Assembly (NCBI GenBank): GCA_021401465.1
Contig: JADDMT010000054.1
Span: 62,001 to 126,000, forward strand
Length of the DNA stretch: 64,000 bases
Direction of reading: 5' to 3'
Source: Teratosphaeria epicoccoides
Lineage: Eukaryota > Ascomycota > Dothideomycetes > Mycosphaerellales > Teratosphaeriaceae
Shown one piece after another: positions 31,261 to 40,726 of this stretch. The position numbers and the translations under genes were made by a program. Below the pieces are notes generated by a model. It made no database searches. It saw nothing but the letters and a program-made list of their open reading frames with translations, and was not told the origin of the DNA. How positions within the stretch are numbered: the first letter of the stretch is position 1; every line of letters starts with the position of its first letter.

Positions 31261-32279
31261 ACGGCCTCTGCCCACCCCCCAAAACTCTGGGCCACAGAAA
31301 CACTTTCAACATCCCAAACACGAAACTCAACGACGGCGTCCCTGCAATCGTGACGAAATTCCCGCCGGGCTTGAGGAAGTGGTGCGCGGACCAGTACAAT
31401 TCGGGGGTGGTAAAGACATTGTCGACGACGAGATCGAAATGCGCGCCATTGCGTGTGAGCGTGGGGATGGGAGGATTGGTTCTGTAGTCGATGACGACGT
31501 CTGCGCCGAGGGATTCCAGGAGCGGGACGTTGGGGCCGGAACACGTGGTGGTGACGTGACAGCCCATGGCTTTGGCGATTTGGATCGCATAGGTGCCGAC
31601 GCCGCCGGAGCCGCCGTTGATGAAGACCTTGTCGCCTGCCTTCGCAAAGGGCGCGAGGGTCTGATATGCCGTCAATCCCACGATGCCCACCGTAGCCTGC
31701 GAGCAGAATCTGACAGTCAGCACAGGCACTCCCGGCACCTCAGGTACCGCTCAATGGGTGTTGCAGGGGACAACTCACCGCCTGCTCCAACCCCACTCCA
31801 TGAGGCACCGGCACGCACCCCTCCTTCCCCGCAACCACGTACTCCGCCGCGCACCCGAACAGCGGCATATCGGTGCTCCCAAACACCTGCTCCCCTTCCT
31901 TAAGATGAGGCAAAGTAGACTTCACTACCGTCCCAGAATAGTCCAGACACGGGATCGCCGGCTTGCGGAAGATAAACGGTGCCGTCTCTGCGACTTTGTA
32001 GTCCACGGGGTTGGGAGTCGTGTAGGCGACCTAGCGGGGGCTTAGTCTCTAGGTGCGAAATCGAACTGTCGCTTGCAGATCGAGGCGGCAATGAGTCGTG
32101 TTGGGAGCCTTCTATTTTCTTTTGCTTACCCGGATGAGGACGCTGTCTTTGGGCAGGTTTCCTGCGGTTTTGGGCAGAGGCGCAGATGTGCTGAGTTGGA
32201 GATTCTTCTCGATGCCGCCGGAAGCGGTGGTCCATTGCGCTGCGCGCATTGTCTGCGGGAGAGTGGTGGGAGAAGGCAT
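31076..32279 (-). CDS. quinone oxidoreductase-like zinc-free MDR protein
   Basis: A medium-chain dehydrogenase/reductase that probably reduces quinones or enones with NADPH. Three exons (32279-32130, 32030-31779, 31696-31076) with introns of 99 and 82 bp give 340 residues. The N-terminal fold shows CLDYSGTVVKSTLPHLKEGE and VFGSTDMPLFGCAAEYVV. The nucleotide-binding part has KVFINGGSGGVGTYAIQIAK, then LGADVVIDYR and FDLVVDNV, and it ends with KAFAHLKTGRTRGKILIRV. No structural four-Cys zinc loop is present, which points to the QOR branch rather than alcohol dehydrogenase. A second possible start is Met 11 (MRAAQW), typical of QOR N-termini. Its 3' end overlaps the methyltransferase frame antisense. 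Confidence 0.88.
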
Positions 32280-32823
32280 TGTTGTCTTTGCACACTGCTG
32301 TGGGATTTGCTCGTCGTGTGACGATACGGTGTAGACCCTCTGAGGCTGGAGTCGATAGCGGGGCGGGGGGTCCGAAGTTGTTTTGTCACAGTATACTTTA
32401 GCGTGAGTGCAAGGGGGAGCTCGGGTGCATGGAGTCGCGGGCGTTGCGTCACTGTGGAAAGCTTCGGTGCGGTTTATTAGTAGACACTGTAATCTGCGGT
32501 CCGGATGGTGGAATCGGGCAGTATTCCGATGTGCCCTTTTCTTTTATGAGCCGCTATGCAACATCAATCTCGATTGCCTCTCCTCTGTCATAGCGATAGT
32601 GATACCCCCTTGCTAGCCGGCTCGAAATGAATGTGTTGAAACTTGACGCCGTCAGGACTGAACGACCTGAGTGGTGCTGATGCTTTACTTTCTGCTTTTA
32701 ATAGTGAGCGTATGCAGTCGGTAGCTTGCTCAGCATCGGCCACTGACTGCTCGGGACCAGCTATAAATAATGTGCTTCGGGAGAAGGCTTCGGCTGCAGA
32801 GAATCACACTCTCGCTGCGCCAG
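32280..32823. other. intergenic, promoter side of the oxidoreductase
   Basis: Only short frames. A CTATAAAT sequence near 32761 could be the old TATA element of the decayed FAD oxidoreductase that starts just after it. Confidence 0.35.
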
Positions 32824-33390
32824 GGTGACTGCGAAATCTTCCGCAATGACTCCTTGTGCCCCTCGTCCTCGCAATAGCACACACTCGACAAGATCGCGGA
32901 TGGCGCTTTGATCGTGGGCGTGCCCGCTGCAAGTGGGTGTTACTTTGACGGCACGGCCAGACACAACGACCTGGCTGAACTCATTCTCCCACGCCTCCCA
33001 TCCGATCAAAGCCATAGCTCCTGCCTACCAAAGCAATACTCGTCAGCCACCCTCTCTCTACGCCGGGTCTTGGAACTACGGAAACTGCACGCAAGGTGGG
33101 TGTCCGACTTACACGGTCAAGCAGATATTGAAGCCGCCATCAACTTTGCTAACAACACTGGCATTCATTTCGTGATAACAAACCCTGGCCATGACTACAG
33201 CGGGAAATGTAGTGGAGCGGGAAGCTGGAGCATCTAGCCGCAATGCCTGAAGAGCATCTTCCGCATTCCCTCTTATAGAAATGCAACGACGAGGTATGAT
33301 GGTCCGGTGTCCGAAGCCGGCATGGATGTCCAGGAATCGGACATACATGCCTGGTCATGCAGGCCTGGTCACTTAGACTTGACCCTTGCC
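32824..33390 (+). pseudogene. relic of FAD-linked oxidoreductase (berberine-bridge type)
   Basis: The sequence still reads as the N-terminal half of a VAO-type FAD oxidoreductase, but across frames and stops. In order: DCEIFRNDSLCPSSSQ, stop, TLDKIADGALIVGVPAASGC, then a shifted frame with GNCTQGGCPTYTV, then the first frame again with EAAINFANNTGIHFVI and GHDYSGKCSGAGSWSI, stop, then CLKSIFRIPSYRNATTRYDG. Both stops are TAG (32875-32877, 33235-33237) and both stand where the family has Trp. Two compensating indels lie near 32975 and 33120. The FAD-domain end and the whole substrate domain are missing. I see no secondary-metabolite cluster around it. Confidence 0.75.
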
Positions 33391-34417
33391 ATTGTTTGCG
33401 CTGAACAGCAAGCCCAATACCTTGGGATCCTGAATCGCAACCATTAGATGGCTGATGGAGATTTTCGGGCCTACATGTGGAATGGCTCAGTCCTCTCAAA
33501 TTGTTCCGTTTGAGGAAAGGACTAGAGGAGATGAGAGAAGGCAGATTTTCAGCAGAGTCAGATCGTAATAACATGGAAGATCCGGATCTGGCGCAAGAGC
33601 AGGCTCTAGCAGGTACGAAGAAAGAGCTGAGCAAGGCTGCGTGGGATCTGGCAGTCAAGACCAAGGACCTCGACCTCGCACACGGGGAACTTCGCAACAC
33701 CGATGCAGAGCTCAACGAGCTCACAAAAGAGCTCTCACAAAGATCGATGGTAGTGTCTGCAGCTCGCCAGCAATAATGGCATCGTCCGAATCGAGTCGGA
33801 AGCTCAACAGTCTACCTGATCCTTTCGCTCGACCTGTTCGGGAGGTGCTGAGCTTCGAATTCCACACGAACAGATTCACCGGTACGGTGAGAAGGGCCGT
33901 CCATCCAGCCTGCCGGCTTCAGCACCGGTCGGTCTCTATTATAAAGGCTCGGAAGCGCTTGTTGACTTGTAACAACTCCCAGAACAACACCAGCATCTCA
34001 GGCGCCCACTTGAGGCTCTCAGACTTGCCCAAGCGATGGCAATGATGCTCTTGAATCATGTGTTCTGTTGGCGCATTGCTTGCGGTGATGCGTTTCTCCT
34101 TCGCACAAATCCATGTCTGGGTGCATGAACACATCAGAACATAAGTAGCTCAGGAGGATGCACAAGGGCAGGTGGTCATGCAAGAGTGAACCGTCTGTAA
34201 TTGCATCGGCCGTAGCATCGCCGAAGGATCTCCGTGAGAGCGGATGCTTCTATGGATCTTCTAGAATCACATGTCAAATATTGATTGTTGCCCTTTTGAA
34301 CTCGCAGCTTTTACATTCTTACTCCTTCTATTCCACACACACATACTACTAGTCACCAGCAATCATCATTCTTTACACCCTCTTGAAGGTGAGTTGGGAT
34401 ACTCGTTTCGGTTATCG

Positions 34418-34455
34418 TTGTTTATGTTGTTGTTGTTTATGTTGTTGTTGTTGTT
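34418..34455. repeat. (GTT)n microsatellite, imperfect
   Basis: GTT units are interrupted by TAT in the region upstream of Aha1. Confidence 0.75.
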
Positions 34456-34625
34456 ATGATGAGAGACACAGCTGGCACCAGTCCGAGAAGACTTGTACTC
34501 TTTTTGTGCGGATAAGCTGCAAGAGACGAATGTCTCGTGATCCTGATCGCAACATGGCATCTCACATGCACCCGGTTGATTCCGTGGACCAAGTTGATGC
34601 TAATGTCGCCAATAGTCCACCCACC

Positions 34626-34658
34626 ATTCCCCGTCCATTCCCGTCCATTCCCGTCCAT
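34626..34658. repeat. 10-bp tandem repeat, about three units
   Basis: The unit CCCGTCCATT repeats about three times, directly in front of the Aha1 start codon, probably in the 5' UTR. Confidence 0.7.
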
Positions 34659-34680
34659 ACTCGCTCGTCATTGGCCCAAC

Positions 34681-35783
34681 ATGGTCCTGCACAACCCAAA
34701 CAATTGGCATTGGGTCAACAAGGACGTCTCGGCCTGGACGCAGGATTACCTGAACAAGAGCCTGGTCGGAGTCAAGGCGAGCAAGGATGATGGCACATCG
34801 GCCGAGGTCAGCAAAGTGCTCAGCATGGATGGTGATGTCGACGTGTCACAGCGAAAAGGCAAAGTCATCACCATCTTCGACGTCAAGCTACAGCTGGAGT
34901 GGTCGGGCAAGGCACCACTGAAGGAGAGTGAGAAGAGCGAGAAGAGCGAGGGTCAAGAGGAGGACACGAAGGAGGTCAGCGGCACCATCACAATCCCCGA
35001 GGTCGCACACGACACGGAGGAGGACGAGTATGTTGTATGTCTCATACGCTTCTTCCGTCAGCAAGACAATCGCACACTGACATTGGGGTGTAGTTTGAGG
35101 TGGAAGTGTACTCTTCCGACCTGAGCAAAGAGCCGGTCAAAGAGCTCGTCCGCAAGGAAATCACGCCTCAGCTCCGCAAGCACCTCCAAAAGCTCGGTCC
35201 AGCACTAATAGCAGAGCACGGAAGAGACATCCAGCACGCACCTGGCAGCAACCCAGCGTCCGGTTTCAGCACGCCGCGCGTCATGCAAAACTCGTCCGCA
35301 GCCAAGCAAAAGGACGACCCGACGAGCACCGCAAACGCCACAGCCGGCGCGCCGAACGGTCCAAGAGTCAACGTCACCTCCCTCTCCGACCAACAGGAAT
35401 TCCGCACAACAGCCGAGCAGCTCTATGAGACCTTCACCGATCCTCAACGCATTGCCGCCTTCACGCGAGCTCCACCAAAGCTCTTCGAGGGCGCCAAGGA
35501 GGGCGGCAAGTTCGAGATCTTCGGCGGCAACGTGTCGGGCGGGTACGTGAGGCTGGAGAAGCCGACGTACATCGAGCAGAAGTGGCGGCTAGCGCAATGG
35601 CCGCCAGGGCATTTCAGTACCCTGAAGATCAAGTTTGAGCAGAATGACGTGGACGCTGTCACGATCATGCGGGTGGATTGGGAGGGTGTGCCGATTGGGC
35701 AGGAGGAGCCGACGAAGACGAATTGGGAGCAGTATTACGTGAGGAGTATCAAGACGACGTTTGGCTTTGGGACGATTCTGTGA
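34681..35783 (+). CDS. AHA1: Aha1, activator of Hsp90 ATPase
   Basis: This is a cytosolic co-chaperone that binds Hsp90 and stimulates its ATPase. Two exons (34681-35034 and 35094-35783) with a 59-bp intron give 347 residues, usual for the family. The N-terminal domain begins MVLHNPNNWHWVNKDVSAW, carrying the NxNNWHWxxK motif that drives stimulation. It continues through FDVKLQLEWSGK and FEVEVYSSDLSKEPVKEL. An Ala/Pro/Ser linker follows at about 185-220. The C-terminal AHSA1 (START-like) domain runs from about 225 with AEQLYETFTDPQRIAAFT, EGGKFEIFGGNVSGGYVRLE and IEQKWRLAQWPPGHFS. The start is the ATG that gives the family N-terminus; an upstream frame is not used. Confidence 0.96.
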
Positions 35784-36662
35784 GCTGTGACAGGTGGTGC
35801 GGAAGCTTGAGACGTGCAAAAGTCGCAAGCATGGAGATGTGGTTGTGCCCTGAAATGTGAGACGGATCATGAGAGGTGTCGTGAGATGGACAAATGACTA
35901 GAGTCGAACTCTGTGAGCATCATGGTCGTGACATGCGGTTCAGATGACAATCAAACAGTATCCTCTTGATCTTGCACCTCGGGATTCGCAAGCCTGTCAC
36001 CAATAGGCTGTAGAGAGCACACTGACAGAGATACACATCGGCTTCGAGAAAGGCTGGAGCTTTGTGTTCACCAGTGGGTGTGAGAGGGCCTTTGACCCGT
36101 ACGCCTCGACTGGGTGTTCTTGCCGGTCTTACCTCCGGAGGTGATCGTACTGATAAAACCAGCATGAGGATCGTGCCGACGTGTCGAGAGGGTGGAAGTT
36201 ATTATTGGAGGTCTTGACGGGCGCGAGAGAACGTCGGAGTAGCAGTGCTCCAGTGTATCGTCCGGGGGGCACTTTTGGCTGATTGAGCAGAAGCAGCAAT
36301 GCGAAAATACATGAACGTGACGATCGAGGATGGCATGACTTTCAGGAACAGGAACAAGCTTTCCACAGGTCCGCCGCTACGAAAAGCTTCACTAGGCTTA
36401 TTTGCATTTGACCTCGCTCGTCACAGCCTAACCATCGGTGATCTGGGGAACTTGAAGAATTCATGACGCGGCTGTCGTCGACGAAGGTCAATGCAATACA
36501 TCCAGAACCAGTAATGTTTATGGCTCATCCAACGGTCGTGACGATGGTTCTCCGAAAGCCGTGCGGGCATACAAATGGCAGGCCGCGCCCGCTGAGCCTC
36601 CCTTCGATTACCATCTCTTAGACGTCCAGGGAGGGAGAATCAATCCAGACAACAACATCAAG
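35784..36662. other. intergenic, no gene recognised
   Basis: This holds the Aha1 3' UTR and the promoter of the serine-rich secreted protein. Frames are short; a tRNA-like patch near 35893 did not fold properly (see rejected list). Confidence 0.4.
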
Positions 36663-37344
36663 ATGTACACCAAGACCCTCACAGCTCTCGCCCTTCTGGG
36701 CAGCGCGACCGCCGCACCCGGCTGGCACGAGTCCGGCTCCTCCTGGTCCGGCTCCAATTACCAAGGCTCCTCAGGCTCCTCCTCCTCCTCCTCCTCCTCC
36801 TCCTCCTCCTCCTCATCCTCCTGCAACAACTGCAGCGCCGCCATCATCGCCCTCGCCACGGGCATCCACCTCAACATCCAAGGTCAATACGGCGAATACA
36901 ACAGCACGCTCAAAATCATCGACGTCGAGAACGAGTCCCCGGTCAACATGACTGCGTTCTACATCGCCAAGGGCGAGCTGCTCGCCAACGTCCAGACTGG
37001 GATGAATTTGAGGCAGTTCAACCAGGAGATTGCGCCGGCGGGCAACCCGGCGCTGCCGGGATTGGCGAAGTATCAGGCTGCGGAGGAGGTGGAGAAGATG
37101 TTGGCGATGAGCTTCACCGGGGAGAAGAGCCATGATGAGGCGAATTTGAAGTATTTGTTGAGTAACGTCACGACGGGGATTCAGCTGAATGAGGATAATT
37201 TGAAAAATGTGAGTAATCGTCTTGAACGCCTTGTTTGGTTTTCGGGGACGTGGACTGACCTTTTTTTTTTTGTTTTTGTCACAGGCTACCTCTGTGTGCG
37301 ATTTCACGCTGCAGTTCCCGCCCGCAAACCAGTCTGCCACTTAG
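36663..37344 (+). CDS. serine-rich secreted protein of unknown function
   Basis: Two exons (36663-37208 and 37285-37344) with a 76-bp intron give 201 residues. The signal peptide is MYTKTLTALALLGSATAA. A Gly/Ser region with an uninterrupted run of about 15 Ser follows, encoded by a TCC/TCA microsatellite, and then CNNCSAA. The rest (ALATGIHLNIQGQYGEYNST, then ENESPVNMTAFYIAKGELL) looks like a folded domain, with several N-glycosylation sequons and one more Cys near the end. The intron acceptor follows a long T tract. An upstream frame from 36561 is in phase but would mask the signal peptide. I do not recognise the domain. Confidence 0.75.
36776..36822 (+). repeat. coding (TCC)n microsatellite
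   Basis: TCC units nearly without interruption encode the polyserine run of the secreted protein. Confidence 0.85.
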
Positions 37345-37676
37345 ATTGTGGTCGAGGCGTCACTCAAGAGGAAGAGGAAGATGAAGATGTAAGCCATGTA
37401 CATATAATGCATAATGAAACCGGCAGCATATACATTGGGATCTCGGTCCCGTGCTTAGTCGCTGCTGAGCTCTGTGACACCTACTCCGGCGATGAAAGCA
37501 TCAGTCAGCGACTGTGACCCTCAGCCATGACCGAGCATCGACACAAATGCAAGCGCAATTTAAAAGTCTTTTCTTCTCCTGCCCACATAGCCTAGACGTA
37601 CCTACTGCTGACTTCCATGGTTCCATGACGGGCTCACGTTCCTGCAGCCAGGAGCCCGTCGTCGACAATCGCGCGA
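37345..37676. other. convergent intergenic region
   Basis: This lies between the 3' ends of the serine-rich protein and the MFS transporter and should contain both terminators. No gene is seen. Confidence 0.4.
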
Positions 37677-39846
37677 CTAAACAGCCTTGCCCTGATGCTC
37701 GACCATTTCGGAAAGATTGACAACCGACGCCAAGCGACTCGGCGGCGCACTACCCGGCCTGGAGCTGCCCAACACCGACGTCCGCGTCGACACATTGCCC
37801 GACTGCAACCTGGGCGTCACAGGCCGAGAGCCCGGCCTCGATTGGAACCGCGAAGCAGCCTGTGAATTCTGCTCCGTGACTCTCGATATAGCGTCCTGCC
37901 TCTCCTCCGCGACTTCTCCGCGTCGAGTCGCCAGCGCCGTGGCCCAGGGAGACGTGTTCCGGATCTTCTCGCCGTGGATGTAGAAGTAGTAGACCGGGAT
38001 ACATCCCAGGACCGAGACGCCGGACAAGATGATGGAAGGGATGACGAGCTGCCATTTCGTGCCCTTGGCAATACTCGAGTAGAACGGCGTGGCGTACAAC
38101 GCTGCGATGCCGGCCAGGAAGTCCCGGCAGAATCCGTTCCCGCCCGTCGCGGACGCAGAGTAAGGCCCGTAAGCCGCGACCATGTAGTCGATCGTCGCCA
38201 TGTAGATGGCGAAATTCGCGATCCCGATCAGGGCGGTGAAGATCAGCGGCGCAATCCAGTGGACGTGCTCTTGCGGCCCGAGGGAGCAGAACGCGAAGCC
38301 GAGAAGTCCGATGGGCTCGAGCGGGGCGATGTAGAGGAGCCACCAGAGGCGGCGCTCGGGCTTCATGTTCTCGACGTGGCCGTTCATGATTTTGCGGTCT
38401 TTGCGGTAGACGGGGAGGAAGGAGAGGTAGGCGAGGATGTAGCCGACGAGGAGGGGGATGAAGGCGAGGCTGCGAGCGGCGTCAGTCAAGAGTCGGGGTG
38501 GGTTGGAGGTGCGAGGCTTACCCTGTAGTGACATAGTTGAAGTTCCATTTGGAGAGGACCGGGCCGAACGAGTCGAGGCCCGTGAAGATCAGCGCGTCGC
38601 TGAATCCAGAGAGCAGCGACAGGAAGGTGACGATCGGCTCCTTCAACAGAAACATATAAGGTCGCCACATCAACTTGCAGCTCTCCTGGAAATCCACACG
38701 CTGGAAGAACGATCCTCGCAACTCATCGGGACTGTACACGTTGCACCCCGGATACTCCCTCCTCAGATACCTCGCCCCCCTCGTCAGCAAGATGCTCGAC
38801 CTCGTCTCCGGCACAAAAAGATGCGCGACCTGCACCGCCCCGCCAAAGATCAGCGCGATCCAGAACGCCCACTGCCAGTCCAGAAACTGCGTCACGAAGC
38901 CGCCCACGATCGGCGCGACCACCGACCCAGCGACAGACGACAGCACCACAAACGCCACCGCATACTGCTGCTCCGCCGGCTCCCACATGTCCGCCACCAT
39001 CCCCAGCGTCACCGACCCGCCCGCGCACGACAGACCCCCCAACAACCGCGCTCCAAACACCGTCCAGAACCCCGGCGCCAGCGCACACGGGATCTGCCAC
39101 ACGTTGACCAGGAACAGCGATCCCTGCAACACCCACTTGCGTCCCAGCTCCTCGGACCACGGCGCCCAGAGCTCGCAGCCGAAGGCGTACGCGAGCAGGA
39201 AGACGAACTGGCCCAGCCGCGTCGTGGCCTCGCCCACGCCGAAGTGCCGCGCCATCCCCGGCACCGCGGCGGCGTAGATGGCCGCGTTGAAGTTCATCGA
39301 CACCTGCACGCAGAAGACGGCGGTGAGGATGGACCATTTTTTCGTGCGTGCGAACGCGAAGCCGGTGAATTCGTAGCCGCCTTCTTCCGCGAGCACGCGG
39401 CGGCCGAGCGGATCGGCGCGGAGGACGGCGCGGCCGTCGGGGGTGGTCTCGCCCGTGGCAAGGCGGTGGAGCGGGAGGTCTTGGATGGTTTGGAGGTCTT
39501 GGGTGCGGGGGTCGAGGAGACCTAGAGGGTCGGAGGTCTTCTCGGCAGGTTCTTCGGAGGAAGTGGGGGATGGCTGGTCGGGGGAGATGGCGCGGACGTC
39601 GGTGGCGATGTGGACGTTGCGCTTTTGTGTGGGCTGGTGGGCGGCGTCGGCGGAGTCGTGGACGGGGGGCTCTGCGATGGCTCGTCAGCGGTGTCGAAGG
39701 ATGACGGCCAGGAAGCGGCTTTCGCGAAGAGCAGAACGTTCGACATTACCTCCCAGCTCGGCTTCCTCCATCGCCTCCGCAGCCCAACCGTGCCTCTCGT
39801 CTCCAGACCCCAGGGCACCAGCGACGCCGTCACCATTGACAGCCAT
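37677..39846 (-). CDS. MFS transporter, DHA1-like
   Basis: A plasma-membrane proton antiporter of the major facilitator superfamily. Three exons (39846-39750, 39671-38522, 38469-37677) with introns of 78 and 52 bp give 679 residues. The N-terminal ~115 residues are cytosolic (DPLGLLDPRTQDLQTI, DPLGRRVLAEEGGYEF). Helix 1 starts at KKWSILTAVFCVQVSMNFNA, and the A-loop reads WSEELGRKWV. Helices 4-6 contain GLSCAGGSVTLGMVADMW and FLDWQWAFWIALIFGG, followed by a long central loop (VPETRSSILLTRGARYLRRE) typical of fungal polyamine/drug DHA1 carriers. The tail is Ser/Arg-rich. The substrate is unknown and no biosynthetic genes flank it. Confidence 0.88.
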
Positions 39847-40726
39847 GTCGCCGCGGCCCCGATATCGAACAATCGCTTGATTGGGTCTTCAAGACACAAA
39901 AATCCTACACGGGTTGATACACCAGGCGGTTGAGCAGATTGATGCAAGAGTGGGAAAACGCGCTGGGAGGGTTGGTTGGGGAGATCTATGAAACCTGGAG
40001 GGGCGTGCGGAGTCGGGGAACGCTTGTTCGGTAGATCTGCTTACTAGCTGTAGTAGTGCTCCGCGTGATATGTTCCATTAGAGGTATCGATGTGGGTGTT
40101 CCCGGGCCCGGTGGAGTGGTGAGGTAGGAGAGCATGCTGGAGAAGCTCTTGCGTCCCACCGCGCAGAGTCGTTATTGCTGTGATCGCCCATGGTGCTTGA
40201 CTGATATGCGCAAAGGATCCTCACGCACGATGCGACGCCCTTTCATCACGCGGATGTGTTGTTCTTGTTGGACTTCTCCTCCAATTCACCTTGTTCTTAC
40301 CATGCTCAGCGCAAAGGGGACGCTAATCAGCTCCACCACTACCATGTGACCATTCTTTGATCCACCGTGGCTCAAGAGGTCAGCATCAATAGAGCTTTAG
40401 TCATCATTCTTAGCATCTCCGTGAAGAGTCGAGGAGGGCAACCTCGGGGTATGGACAAGCCAAATTACCAATTATACAATACAAACATAAGTCTCAGTCC
40501 ACGCCCATTGACCAAAAGACCGTCCGCCAATTGTCCAATCAATTTGTACCAATCTTCCAGAAAATCGCCTCCAAGATATGTTCTCCCAAAACGCCACGCT
40601 CAAAACGCTATCACATAGCAGCGAAACGTCGGTCGCGAGTTCCGTTCCGTCATTCGAATTTTGCAGCCAGGAAGTGTACACATGTTTGAGCCCTCGTTGC
40701 AAAGCGGAGTGTCCAAGTGCAGTGTA
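39847..40726. other. intergenic, no gene recognised
   Basis: This lies upstream of the MFS gene and downstream of the 1923-residue protein's stop. Short frames only. Confidence 0.4.

Larger units (their letters stand above)
33391..34680. other. intergenic, with a short coiled-coil frame
   Basis: A plus-strand frame from ATG 33531 to 33776 (81 residues) is Lys/Glu/Leu-rich and looks like a coiled coil (SKAAWDLAVKTKDLDLAHGE), but it is unrecognised and may be a gene remnant. The rest has two simple repeats (listed apart) and the Aha1 promoter. Confidence 0.35.

Noticed and set aside
35880..35920. A tRNA-like T-arm on the minus strand
   Set aside because: The TTCGA loop is present but the stem does not pair and no acceptor or anticodon stem could be built around it.
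38458..39525. A 355-codon plus-strand open frame
   Set aside because: It is antisense to the MFS transporter and its Arg/His-rich composition mirrors that gene's codon use.
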